DNA of 39,328 bases, taken from NCBI RefSeq assembly GCF_001559795.1, contig NZ_LOHY01000096.1, positions 1 through 39,328 on the forward strand, given 5' to 3'. The position numbers were made by a program, and so were the translations under genes. The stretch is from Pseudostreptobacillus hongkongensis (lineage in GTDB: Bacteria > Fusobacteriota > Fusobacteriia > Fusobacteriales > Leptotrichiaceae). Position 1 is the stretch's first letter. The number at the start of each line of letters is the position of its first letter. A model generated the notes under the pieces. That model was not told the origin of the DNA. It ran no database searches and worked only from the letters and a program-made list of their open reading frames with translations. Below, piece by piece: positions 23,933 to 32,376 of this stretch.

Positions 23933-26272
23933 TTATTTTAATGTAACTATAGTTGCACCTAATCCACCTTCACTAGGTAAGGCATTGGTAAATTCCTTAA
24001 CATATACTGATTTTTTTAAATATTCATGTATTTTTTTTCTAAGTACCATAGTTCCTTTACCATGTATTACATAAACATTAGTATATCCTGTAAGTATGGC
24101 TCTATTGAAATAAATTTCTAATTCTTCTATAGCTTCTTCAGCAGTTTTACCTCTTACATCTATTTCACCTTTTGCACTACTTACCTTAGTACTTACAAAT
24201 CTATTAATATGATTTGTTTTCTTTTTAGCTATTTTTACTACATCATCTACACTAACTGTTAATTTTAAAATTCCAGCTTGTACCTGTAAAGAATTCTTTT
24301 CAGGAATTATTCTAAGTATTTTACCATTTTGATTTAAAGTTTTAATTAATACTTCTTCATTTTCTTCAAAATTAATGTCAGCTTTTGTAACTTTCTTTTC
24401 TTTTATATTCTCTTTTTTACTATCTTCTATATACTGACTAATCATATTCATATTCTTTTGAAGTTTTTGAGCATCTTCTTTTTTAACATTATCAGCATTA
24501 ATTTTATCAACTAAAGCCTTTGCTTTATTTTGCATATTTTTAACATAATCCTGTGCTTCTTTATATGCATTTTTTAGAATTTCATTCTTTTCTTTTTCAA
24601 ATTCATTTATTTTATTTTCATATTCTAATTTTTCATTTGCAAGTTCTTGCTTTAAATCTTCAACTTCCAAATTCATTTTTTCTAATTTTTCATTTTGTTC
24701 TTTTATAGAAAGTAGCATCTGTTCAACTTTTTTACTATCTTCACTAATATATGATTTAGCCTTTTCTATAATATTTTCTCCTATACCATATTTAGAGGCA
24801 ATAATAAGTGCATTTGATTCTCCTGGAACTCCTATTATTAATCTATATGTAGGAGATAATGTTTTAACATCAAATTCCATAGATGCTGATTTTATACCTT
24901 CTGTAGAATATGCATGTGCTTTTACTTGACTATAGTGTGTTGTAATTATTGCCTTTATTCTTTTTTCTAGGATATAGTCAATTATAGCCATAGCAAATGC
25001 TGAACCTTCACTAGGATCTGTTCCGGAACCTAATTCATCTAATAGTATTAATGATTTAGATGTTGCATTATTTAATATTTCTGATATAGATTTAACATGC
25101 GATGAAAAAGATGATAAGTTTTGTTCTATACTTTGTTCATCCCCTATATCTGATAATACATTATCAAACATTCCTACTACAGACTTCTCACTTGCAGGTA
25201 TTGCAAGTCCAGATAATGCCATAATAGATAACAATCCTGCAACTTTTAAAGTAACTGTTTTACCACCAGTATTTGGTCCTGTTATTAGTATAATCTTATC
25301 ATTTTCATCAAGTTCAAAAGATATTGGAACAACCTTTTCATTATCTATTAAAGGATGTCTTGCATCTATTAAACTTAGTTTTATACTATTTTGTATTTTA
25401 GGAATATTCCCTTTTATATCTATTGCATATAGAGTTTTAGCATTTAGAAAATCTAATCTTTCTAATGTATATATTATATTTTCAATATCATCTAACTTTG
25501 TTTTTAAAATTTCAGTTAATCTAAGTAATATTTTTCTTACTTCTTCTTTTTGACGAGCTTCATATTCTCTTAATTTATTATTTAAAGAAACAACATTTAA
25601 AGGTTCTATAAATGATGTTGATCCTGTTGAAGATCTATCATGTTCTATACCTTTTATCAATCCTTTAAAATCCGTTTTAATAGCTATAACATATCTTTCA
25701 TTTCTTTTTGTTATTACCTTATCTTGAATAGCTCTTTGTGTATCTTTATTATTAATTAAATTATCAAATTTTTCTTTAATATTAGAATATATTATATTTT
25801 TTTGTTTCATTATATCTTTTAAAGCAAGAGATGCATCAGGCTTTAAATTTCCATTATCATCTATGACTTCGTTAATATAGTCTTCTATATCTTTTAAATC
25901 ATTACTATCTTTAAATATATTCCATATACTCTTATACTTGTCTCTTACATTTTTAGCTCTTGATTTAGAAATTCTAAATACTATTAAATTTTTTCTTAAT
26001 TCATTTAGATCCTCTAATTCTAGATAATTCCCAAGTATAGAAATAGATTTTAAATATCTTGATATATTAGATATATTTTCCAAACTAAATCCACCATCAA
26101 ACTTATAGAAATCTATCATATCATTTAATAATAGTAATTCTTTATCAAGTTCTGATTTATCTTTATATATTTTTAAATCTATATATTTTTCTTTATTTAT
26201 TTCTAATATTGAATAATCTATAAGTTTATTCAATATTTTATGAAATTCTAAAACTTCATATCTATTTTCCAT
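23933..26272 (-). CDS. mutS2: Endonuclease/ATPase MutS2
   Basis: A 779-residue MutS2 with the MutS-type ATPase (Walker A ITGPNTGGKTVTLK near 335, Walker B LILLDELGSGTDPSEGSAF, then ITTHYSQVKAHA), a long coiled coil at about 510-620 and a C-terminal Smr nuclease domain (EIDVRGKTAEEAIEELE and VYVIHGKGTMVLRKKI). It lacks the mismatch-recognition domain of MutS. In other Firmicutes MutS2 suppresses recombination and rescues collided ribosomes. It follows the MBL hydrolase by 12 bases. Confidence 0.96.
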   Translation of the reverse strand: MENRYEVLEFHKILNKLIDYSILEINKEKYIDLKIYKDKSELDKELLLLNDMIDFYKFDGGFSLENISNISRYLKSISILGNYLELEDLNELRKNLIVFRISKSRAKNVRDKYKSIWNIFKDSNDLKDIEDYINEVIDDNGNLKPDASLALKDIMKQKNIIYSNIKEKFDNLINNKDTQRAIQDKVITKRNERYVIAIKTDFKGLIKGIEHDRSSTGSTSFIEPLNVVSLNNKLREYEARQKEEVRKILLRLTEILKTKLDDIENIIYTLERLDFLNAKTLYAIDIKGNIPKIQNSIKLSLIDARHPLIDNEKVVPISFELDENDKIILITGPNTGGKTVTLKVAGLLSIMALSGLAIPASEKSVVGMFDNVLSDIGDEQSIEQNLSSFSSHVKSISEILNNATSKSLILLDELGSGTDPSEGSAFAMAIIDYILEKRIKAIITTHYSQVKAHAYSTEGIKSASMEFDVKTLSPTYRLIIGVPGESNALIIASKYGIGENIIEKAKSYISEDSKKVEQMLLSIKEQNEKLEKMNLEVEDLKQELANEKLEYENKINEFEKEKNEILKNAYKEAQDYVKNMQNKAKALVDKINADNVKKEDAQKLQKNMNMISQYIEDSKKENIKEKKVTKADINFEENEEVLIKTLNQNGKILRIIPEKNSLQVQAGILKLTVSVDDVVKIAKKKTNHINRFVSTKVSSAKGEIDVRGKTAEEAIEELEIYFNRAILTGYTNVYVIHGKGTMVLRKKIHEYLKKSVYVKEFTNALPSEGGLGATIVTLK

Positions 26273-26284
26273 TTTAATCTCCTT

Positions 26285-26911
26285 TTATAGCGAAGAATAA
26301 TACATATTATATTCATTACCTATAGTAGTTGTATCACCATGTCCTGGATAAACTACAGTTTCTTTACCGAGTTTAAGTAATTTAAGCAAAGAATCATTCA
26401 TATCTCTAAAATTACCAGTTGGTAAATCAACTCTACCATAAGTTCCTTTAAACATAGTATCCCCTGAAATCAAGGTATTTTCATCTTTTGAATAAAGACA
26501 TATACCACCTTTTGTGTGTCCTGGAGTATGTATTATTTCAAATCCTTCAAAACTTTCTCCTGGAATTAATTCTACAACATTAGTTTTACTTAAAGATTCT
26601 TCTAATTCTGTTTGATTTAAATCACTATAAAATAGCAATGAATATCTAGGATTGTATAAAAATTCCTTTTCTATATTTGATATATATACATTTACATTTT
26701 TATACTCTAATATCTTAGGTATACCTATTATGTGATCATAATGTCCATGTGTAAGAACTATTCCAGATATATTAATTTTATTTTCTTCTAAATATGTTAT
26801 TAAATTCTTCATTTCAATATTTCCTGGATCTATAACATAATATTTATCATTAATTTCTAATAAATAAGTATTACTTGTAGTATCTATATTGTTAAAAGTT
26901 TTAATTTGCAT
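26285..26911 (-). CDS. Metallo-beta-lactamase-fold hydrolase, glyoxalase II-like
   Basis: A 208-residue single-domain MBL hydrolase. The metal sites are LTHGHYDHIIGIP (HxHxDH), HTPGHTKGGICLYS, SGDTMFKGTYGRVDLP and YPGHGDTTTIGNE, all intact. This is the small glyoxalase-II-like or persulfide-dioxygenase-like group found in Gram-positive bacteria; the substrate is unknown. The start is Met 26911, with AAGGAG 7 bases upstream; the frame extends further but that part overlaps mscS. The mscS stop lies only 1 base before the start, so translation is probably coupled. Confidence 0.9.
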   Translation of the reverse strand: MQIKTFNNIDTTSNTYLLEINDKYYVIDPGNIEMKNLITYLEENKINISGIVLTHGHYDHIIGIPKILEYKNVNVYISNIEKEFLYNPRYSLLFYSDLNQTELEESLSKTNVVELIPGESFEGFEIIHTPGHTKGGICLYSKDENTLISGDTMFKGTYGRVDLPTGNFRDMNDSLLKLLKLGKETVVYPGHGDTTTIGNEYNMYYSSL

Positions 26912-26912
26912 C

Positions 26913-27746
26913 TTAATTCTCCTTATACAAATGTATGTCAATTTGATTAAATGGTATATTTATTCCAGCATTATCAAACCTAATTTTAATTTGTTCTAAA
27001 ATAAATAATTTAGCAAGCATATAGTTTTCTGGTAATACGTATACAAAAACACTAAAATTCATAGATGATGCGGCAAATTCTGTAAGTCCCACTAAATGTT
27101 TAGCATCTTTAATTATATATTCGCAATCATTTAATATTTCATTTAATATTCTCTTTACATCTTCTATATTAGCTGAATAATCTACTCCTATAACTAAATC
27201 TAATCTTCTATTATTTTGAGTTGTTATATTCTTAAGCTCATTTGTAATTATAGATCCATTCGGTATAATAACAATTTCATTTTGAAAATTAACTACTCTT
27301 GTATAAAAAATTTCTATTTTAGATACAGTACCTATAAAGTTTTTATACTCTATTACATCCCCAACTTTGAAAGGTTTAAAGAATAAAATTATTAAACCAC
27401 CAAAAATATTTTGTATAATTTCCTTAAATGCAAACCCTACAACTACAGAAATAGCTCCAATTATTCCAAATAAAGCTGTTAAATTAACTCCTAATAAAAG
27501 TAATACTACATATACATATATTATTTGAATTATTACCTTAAGAAATGATTTAACAAAACTTTTAATTCCTTTATCTTTTATGTTAAATAGAAAGTATTTA
27601 TCTATTATTCCTACAATTTTATTTAATATTTTAGAATACATACTTATTAGTATAAAGGCTAATAATATTGAAAGAACATGCGTTCTAAACCATAGTATTA
27701 TATTTTTAAATTCTAAAAAATCCATAATTTCATTTAAAATAGTCAT
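26913..27746 (-). CDS. Small-conductance mechanosensitive channel (MscS family)
   Basis: A 277-residue MscS-type channel with three hydrophobic segments in the first 115 residues. The pore helix ends LFGIIGAISVVVGFAFKEII and is followed by the conserved GGLIILFFKPFKVGDVIEY beta domain and NGSIITNELKNIT. It opens under membrane tension to release solutes on osmotic downshift. The start lies 5 bases after ychF with no clear ribosome site of its own, so it probably depends on re-initiation. Confidence 0.93.
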   Translation of the reverse strand: MTILNEIMDFLEFKNIILWFRTHVLSILLAFILISMYSKILNKIVGIIDKYFLFNIKDKGIKSFVKSFLKVIIQIIYVYVVLLLLGVNLTALFGIIGAISVVVGFAFKEIIQNIFGGLIILFFKPFKVGDVIEYKNFIGTVSKIEIFYTRVVNFQNEIVIIPNGSIITNELKNITTQNNRRLDLVIGVDYSANIEDVKRILNEILNDCEYIIKDAKHLVGLTEFAASSMNFSVFVYVLPENYMLAKLFILEQIKIRFDNAGINIPFNQIDIHLYKEN

Positions 27747-27751
27747 ATTAA

Positions 27752-28852
27752 TTAAACATTAAATCTGAAGAACATAACATCTCCATCTTTAACCTCATAC
27801 TCCTTACCTTCAAGTCTCATAGCACCTTTTTCTTTACTTCCTTGCCAACCATTAAATTCTATAAACTTATCATATTCAACAACTTCAGCTCTTATAAATC
27901 CTCTTTCTATATCAGAATGAATTTCACTTGCAGCACGTGGAGCAAGTGTTCCTTTTTTTATTGTCCATGCTCTAACTTCTTGAACTCCAGCTGTAAAATA
28001 CGAAATTAAACCAAGTAATTTAAATCCTACTCTAATGAATCTATTTAAACTAGGTTCTGATATTCCTAAGCTTTCTATAAATTCATTTCTTTCATCTTCA
28101 TCTTCTATTTCTATTAATTCTGATTCAACCTTAGCTGAAAATGTTACACATTCTGCATTTATAGTTTTAGCATATTCCTTAACTTTTTTAACATAATCAT
28201 TATCAACACCACTTATTAAATCATCTTCAGATATATTAAGTCCAAACATCATTGGTTTTAATGTTAAAAATTGATATGTTTTAATAAGGTCTAGTTCTTC
28301 TTGATCAAAATTATAACTTGATAACATTTTATATTCTTCTAAAACTAACTTACATTTTTCTAAAACTTCTACTAATTTTTTTGCATCCTTATTATTTTTT
28401 GCAAGTTTAGAATTTTTATTTATAGCATTTTCAACAGTATCTATATCAGCTAATATTAACTCACTATTTATAATTTCTATATCACGCATGGGATCTACAC
28501 TACCTTCAACGTGAATTATATTCTCATCATCAAAACAACGAACTACTTGACAAATTGCTATAGTATTTCTAATATTTGCTAAAAACTTATTTCCTAAACC
28601 TTCTCCACTTGCTGCACCTTTAACAAGCCCTGCAATATCTACGAATTCTACACTAGCTCCAACAACTTTTTTAGGATTTATAATCTGAGCTAATTCATCT
28701 AATCTTTTATCAGGAACTGAAACTATTCCAACATTAGGTTCTATTGTTGCAAAAGGATAATTTGCAGCTTCTGCATTTTGTGTTTTTGTTATTGCGTTAA
28801 ATAAAGTTGATTTCCCAACATTAGGTAATCCAACTATTCCTATTCCTATCAT
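27752..28852 (-). CDS. ychF: Obg-like ATPase/GTPase YchF
   Basis: A 366-residue YchF: G1 GLPNVGKSTLFNAIT, G2/G3 VDIAGLVKGAASGEGLG, helical insert at about 130-200, then the C-terminal TGS domain ending KDGDVMFFRFNV. YchF proteins prefer ATP (the usual NKxD is replaced by NxxE-type residues, here MFGLNISED), bind ribosomes and take part in stress adaptation. The start overlaps the upstream stop (ATGA), so it is coupled to the UDG-like gene. Confidence 0.97.
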   Translation of the reverse strand: MIGIGIVGLPNVGKSTLFNAITKTQNAEAANYPFATIEPNVGIVSVPDKRLDELAQIINPKKVVGASVEFVDIAGLVKGAASGEGLGNKFLANIRNTIAICQVVRCFDDENIIHVEGSVDPMRDIEIINSELILADIDTVENAINKNSKLAKNNKDAKKLVEVLEKCKLVLEEYKMLSSYNFDQEELDLIKTYQFLTLKPMMFGLNISEDDLISGVDNDYVKKVKEYAKTINAECVTFSAKVESELIEIEDEDERNEFIESLGISEPSLNRFIRVGFKLLGLISYFTAGVQEVRAWTIKKGTLAPRAASEIHSDIERGFIRAEVVEYDKFIEFNGWQGSKEKGAMRLEGKEYEVKDGDVMFFRFNV

Positions 28853-29403
28853 TTAATACTCCTTAAAACTTCTACAATTTTTGATTTTTCTTCTTTCTTT
28901 GCCCTTGTAATATATGATAAATCATATATTGGAATAAGTGCCATATTATTATATTTAAATATTTTTCCCACACTATTATATACATCCACATTAGACTTAC
29001 TCATATCTAAATTTAAATTATCTGATACTAATACATTAAATACTTCTTGACCTACAGATATTATATATTTAGGATTTACTAACAAAATTTCTGTATGTAA
29101 AATATCAAGTAACCCATCTATAGTATTATATCCTATATTAATATAGCCTTTATCTAATTTATACAAAGAAGTTAAGTAAACGTCCGATAATTTTATTCCT
29201 ATAAAATTTAATATATCTTTCAACTTCTTTCCTTCTTCACTATTTAAAATTTCACCACTTAAAAGAGCTTCCTCTTTAATATCATTTAATATTATCATTA
29301 TTTCAGCATTTTTATTTCCTTCAGATAATATACTTTTACCTTTTCCTCTATAAGAAATATATGTATCTAATGTTCTTAATTTTAATCCTAGCCTTCTCCA
29401 CAT
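28849..29403 (-). CDS. Degenerate uracil-DNA-glycosylase-fold protein
   Basis: A 184-residue protein whose order of segments follows family 4 uracil-DNA glycosylases: IMIILNDIKEEALLSGEIL (in place of the GEAPG loop), KKLKDILNFIGIKLSDVYLT, a partner-strand segment LVNPKYIISVGQEVFNVLV, and PIYDLSYITRAKKE in place of the HPSxLLR motif. No cysteine remains, so the 4Fe-4S cluster cannot form, and the catalytic loop and the His are replaced. It is therefore unlikely to be an active glycosylase. It may be a structural or binding relative kept in this operon. The start has AAGGGGA upstream; the 4-base overlap with ychF shows tight coupling. Confidence 0.7.
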   Translation of the reverse strand: MWRRLGLKLRTLDTYISYRGKGKSILSEGNKNAEIMIILNDIKEEALLSGEILNSEEGKKLKDILNFIGIKLSDVYLTSLYKLDKGYINIGYNTIDGLLDILHTEILLVNPKYIISVGQEVFNVLVSDNLNLDMSKSNVDVYNSVGKIFKYNNMALIPIYDLSYITRAKKEEKSKIVEVLRSIK

Positions 29404-29412
29404 AATATCCCC

Positions 29413-30171
29413 TTATATTTCAAAAATACTTGTTATTTTTTCACCAGATACTTCAATATTCAAATTATTAAATTCTGATTTAATATTATTAATCGCCAAT
29501 GCTTCTATATTATTTTCTTCGCTTAAATGCATTAAAAATACTTTTTTTAATTTATTTGAATAAACTTTCTTTAAAATATTTAGTGCATCTTGATTACTTA
29601 AATGACCATACTTACTTTTAATTCTATTTTTTATATCCCAAGGATAACTACCATTCATTAAAAGATCTAAATCATAATTACTTTCAAGAGCTATTACATC
29701 AGCATCCATGCAGTTATATAACAAAATTTTACTTACATACCCTGTATCAGTTATATATACAAATTTCTTATTATTCTCTTCAAAACAGTAACCCAAACAA
29801 TGACTTGCATCATGTTCTAAATCAAAATTAGTCACACAAGCATTATTTAAAAAAACTTTTCTATCATCTAAAATACATATTTTTTCTTTATCAAAATTAC
29901 CTATTTTATTTTTTAATACTTCAAAAGAATCTCTATGTATATATACTGTAATATCATATTTCCTAAGTATAGGACCTAAAGATTTAACATGATCACCATG
30001 TTCATGCGTTATGAAAACAGCATTTATATTCTTTAAATATTCCCCTATTTCTGAAAGTTTTTCTTCAATTTTCTTTAAACTAAATCCTACATCTATTAAT
30101 ATTTTATTACTACCCACTTCTACAAAGGTAGAATTTCCGCTACTGCTACTTCCTAGTATCGCTACTTTCAT
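29413..30171 (-). CDS. walJ: MBL-fold hydrolase of the WalJ/YycJ family
   Basis: A 252-residue MBL protein starting LGSSSSGNSTFVEVGSNKIL, with metal motifs FITHEHGDHVKSLGPILR, LEHDASHCLGYCFEENN, YITDTGYVS and FLMHLSEENN. The N-terminal GSSSSGNS is typical of WalJ/YycJ, a probable exonuclease tied to cell-wall or DNA homeostasis in Firmicutes. There is no walRK nearby, so the symbol reflects family only. Its start overlaps the stop of the 38-codon membrane ORF by 3 bases. The UDG-like gene follows after 9 bases. Confidence 0.88.
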   Translation of the reverse strand: MKVAILGSSSSGNSTFVEVGSNKILIDVGFSLKKIEEKLSEIGEYLKNINAVFITHEHGDHVKSLGPILRKYDITVYIHRDSFEVLKNKIGNFDKEKICILDDRKVFLNNACVTNFDLEHDASHCLGYCFEENNKKFVYITDTGYVSKILLYNCMDADVIALESNYDLDLLMNGSYPWDIKNRIKSKYGHLSNQDALNILKKVYSNKLKKVFLMHLSEENNIEALAINNIKSEFNNLNIEVSGEKITSIFEI

Positions 30172-30284
30172 TTTGTATTCACCGTAGTTGTTTGAATTTT
30201 ATCTGATATTATATTTAGAGCACTACAATAGCCAAATAATAAAATAAGTGAAACTATTATTATTCTAAAAAATATCTTTACCAC
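30168..30284 (-). CDS. 38-codon membrane protein nested between yqeH and walJ
   Basis: A frame of 38 codons starts at GTG 30284 inside the last codons of yqeH and ends in a TGA that overlaps the walJ start (ATGA). It encodes a basic N-terminus, one membrane segment (IIIVSLILLFGYCSALNII) and a short Thr-rich tail. GGTGA stands 6 bases before the GTG. The 7-base overlap with yqeH and 3-base overlap with walJ, with no spare bases, are what selected small genes in an operon look like. It may be a lipoprotein-like or small inner-membrane peptide. Homologues and function are unknown. Confidence 0.6.
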   Translation of the reverse strand: MVKIFFRIIIVSLILLFGYCSALNIISDKIQTTTVNTK

Positions 30285-31459
30285 ATTAAATCACCATCTT
30301 CAAAATCTTCCTCATCATCAAAATCTGCATTTTTAGATATGGACTTTCTAACAACTGCCTTAGCATTTTTAGGTTTATATAACTTAAGTTTAATTGGACC
30401 TCTTTTAACTTCTATATACCCAAGTCCTGCTATAACTAAATCTTCTAAATCTTCTATTTCAAATGTTTCTTCATCAAATTCATTTTTATTATATTTCTCA
30501 AAATTTTCTTCATCTAAAAACTTGAAAAAGTCATTATTATTCCATAATTCCTTTGCTTTTTCTAAATTAGTTAAATGAAATTTAACTTCTTTAGATGAAT
30601 AAACAGAAACTATAGCAGTATTTTTATCTTCTGGTATAGATAATACTTCAAAATATGCAAGATTTGATAACATAAATACTTGTTTTTCTTTAAGTCTATA
30701 AGTTTTTCTTGATATTTCTTTACTAGGAACTAATTTATATGATAAATTTGAATTTAAAAGATCTGATAATCTTCCTTCTGGAATAAGTCCAGGAGTATCT
30801 ATTATAGTTAATCTATATTCCTTAGTTTGTTTAACATTTTTAGTATTTTTCTTAGTCGTACCAGAAAATTTAGATACTGTAGAGACATTTTTATCTAATA
30901 ACAAGTTAATTATTCTTGATTTTCCTACATTAGAAACTCCAATTACCGCTATTTTAATATTTGAATCCAAACTTTTCTTTAATATATTTTTAGCAACATA
31001 TTGTATTTTTCTAAATATACCATTTATTCCATATTTTTTCTCAGCTGATACATAGGCTATATCTACTGGAAATAGATTGTTTTCAGTCATATTATATGTA
31101 ACCCATTTTGATATTTCTGCTACATGTATATATGATGGTAATAAATCTATTTTATTAATTATAGGAATAAAAGTTTTATCTTCTAATAAATCAATAATTT
31201 CATTTGTAAAAGAAGATTCAAAATCTATTATATCAAATATAGGTAAAATTATATCAGCTTCATTTATTGCTTTTTTCACTTCTATTTGATAAAGTTCTTT
31301 ATCTTCTTCTTTTTCTAAATTTTCACCATAATGCTTTAATCTAAAGCATCTTTTACATATTATATTAGGTGTATTTATCTTATTTTCAGGTATATACCCT
31401 TCAAGATTAGGATTTTGTGACTGTAACTTAACTCCACATCCTTTACATTTTTTTTCCAT
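30278..31459 (-). CDS. yqeH: Ribosome biogenesis GTPase YqeH
   Basis: A 393-residue circularly permuted GTPase with an N-terminal zinc finger (CKGCGVKLQ with a distant CKRCFRLKHYG), G4 IINKIDLLP placed before G1 (IGVSNVGKSRIINLLL), and G3 IDTPGLIPEGR. The C-terminal domain is RNA-binding-like and ends in an acidic tail. It helps assemble the 30S subunit. The start lies 15 bases after xerD with AAGGGGA upstream. The last codons overlap the small membrane ORF. Confidence 0.95.
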   Translation of the reverse strand: MEKKCKGCGVKLQSQNPNLEGYIPENKINTPNIICKRCFRLKHYGENLEKEEDKELYQIEVKKAINEADIILPIFDIIDFESSFTNEIIDLLEDKTFIPIINKIDLLPSYIHVAEISKWVTYNMTENNLFPVDIAYVSAEKKYGINGIFRKIQYVAKNILKKSLDSNIKIAVIGVSNVGKSRIINLLLDKNVSTVSKFSGTTKKNTKNVKQTKEYRLTIIDTPGLIPEGRLSDLLNSNLSYKLVPSKEISRKTYRLKEKQVFMLSNLAYFEVLSIPEDKNTAIVSVYSSKEVKFHLTNLEKAKELWNNNDFFKFLDEENFEKYNKNEFDEETFEIEDLEDLVIAGLGYIEVKRGPIKLKLYKPKNAKAVVRKSISKNADFDDEEDFEDGDLMW

Positions 31460-31474
31460 TATTTATCCCCTTAT

Positions 31475-32368
31475 TTATTTGGCAAAAGGATGTGATTTCA
31501 TATACGCATCCTTTAAAACACTTTTACTTATATGTGTATAAAATTGAGTTGTAGCTATACTACTATGCCCTAATAATTCTTGTACATACCTTATATCTAC
31601 TCCTTGATTTAAGAGTTCAGTTGCAAAACTATGTCTAAAAACATGTGGTGTAACTTCTTTATTAAGATTTGATTTTTTACCGTAATTAGTAATCAATCTT
31701 CTTAATGATCTTGAATCAAGTTTTTCTCCATTTTTATTAACAAACAATATATCTTTTGTATAATTTTTATATTCTTTTTTCTTTCTTTCTATATATTCTA
31801 ATATATATTTTTTAGCTGTATTACTAAAAAATGTTATTCTTTCTTTATTTCCTTTACCTATTACCCTAATTTCTCTTTCAGAAAAATTAATCATAGATTC
31901 ATTTAAATCTAGAAGCTCCATAGAACGAATTCCACTTGAATAGAGTAATTCAACTATGGCTCTATCTCTTAAACCTAATATTTTTTCTAAATTTATATTT
32001 TCCCTTATTTTATCAAAATCATCTTTAGTTAAATAATTAGGCAATGCTTTTTCAAATTTAGGCGTACTTATATATACTGTTTTATTTTCTTCTATATATC
32101 CATTTTCCAATAAATACTTAAAAAACGTTCTTATAGCTGACAATTTTCTATTAATACTTCTTTTATTAACTTTAAGTTCTAAATTTAAATAAGCAATAAA
32201 TGATCTAAATGTAAATACTTCAACTTCATTAAAATCATTTATTCCTTCATTATTAATTAAATAATCTACAAATTGTTCTAAATCTTTTTTATACGATTTA
32301 ACTGTATTAAAACTTTTATTTAAAACAACTTCTTGATAATAGATAAATTTTGATAATATACTTTTCAT
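31475..32368 (-). CDS. Tyrosine recombinase, XerC/XerD-like
   Basis: A 297-residue tyrosine recombinase: N-terminal SAM-like domain (YYQEVVLNKSFNTVKSYKKD), catalytic Arg in LLYSSGIRSMELLDLN, Lys in VIGKGNKERIT, HVFRHSFATELL (His-x-x-Arg) with GVDIRYVQELLGHSSIATTQ, and the nucleophile Tyr in FYTHIS. The size and motifs fit chromosome-dimer resolution, and its place between topA and yqeH in a housekeeping operon supports this rather than phage integration. Whether it acts alone (XerH-like) is open. The start follows AAGGAG. Confidence 0.9.
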   Translation of the reverse strand: MKSILSKFIYYQEVVLNKSFNTVKSYKKDLEQFVDYLINNEGINDFNEVEVFTFRSFIAYLNLELKVNKRSINRKLSAIRTFFKYLLENGYIEENKTVYISTPKFEKALPNYLTKDDFDKIRENINLEKILGLRDRAIVELLYSSGIRSMELLDLNESMINFSEREIRVIGKGNKERITFFSNTAKKYILEYIERKKKEYKNYTKDILFVNKNGEKLDSRSLRRLITNYGKKSNLNKEVTPHVFRHSFATELLNQGVDIRYVQELLGHSSIATTQFYTHISKSVLKDAYMKSHPFAK

Positions 32369-32376
32369 AAAACTCC

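Noticed and set aside
31475-32368. Xer-like tyrosine recombinase as an integrase of the island
   Set aside because: It lies 20 kb away in a housekeeping operon, has native composition and is intact; a chromosome-resolution role is simpler.
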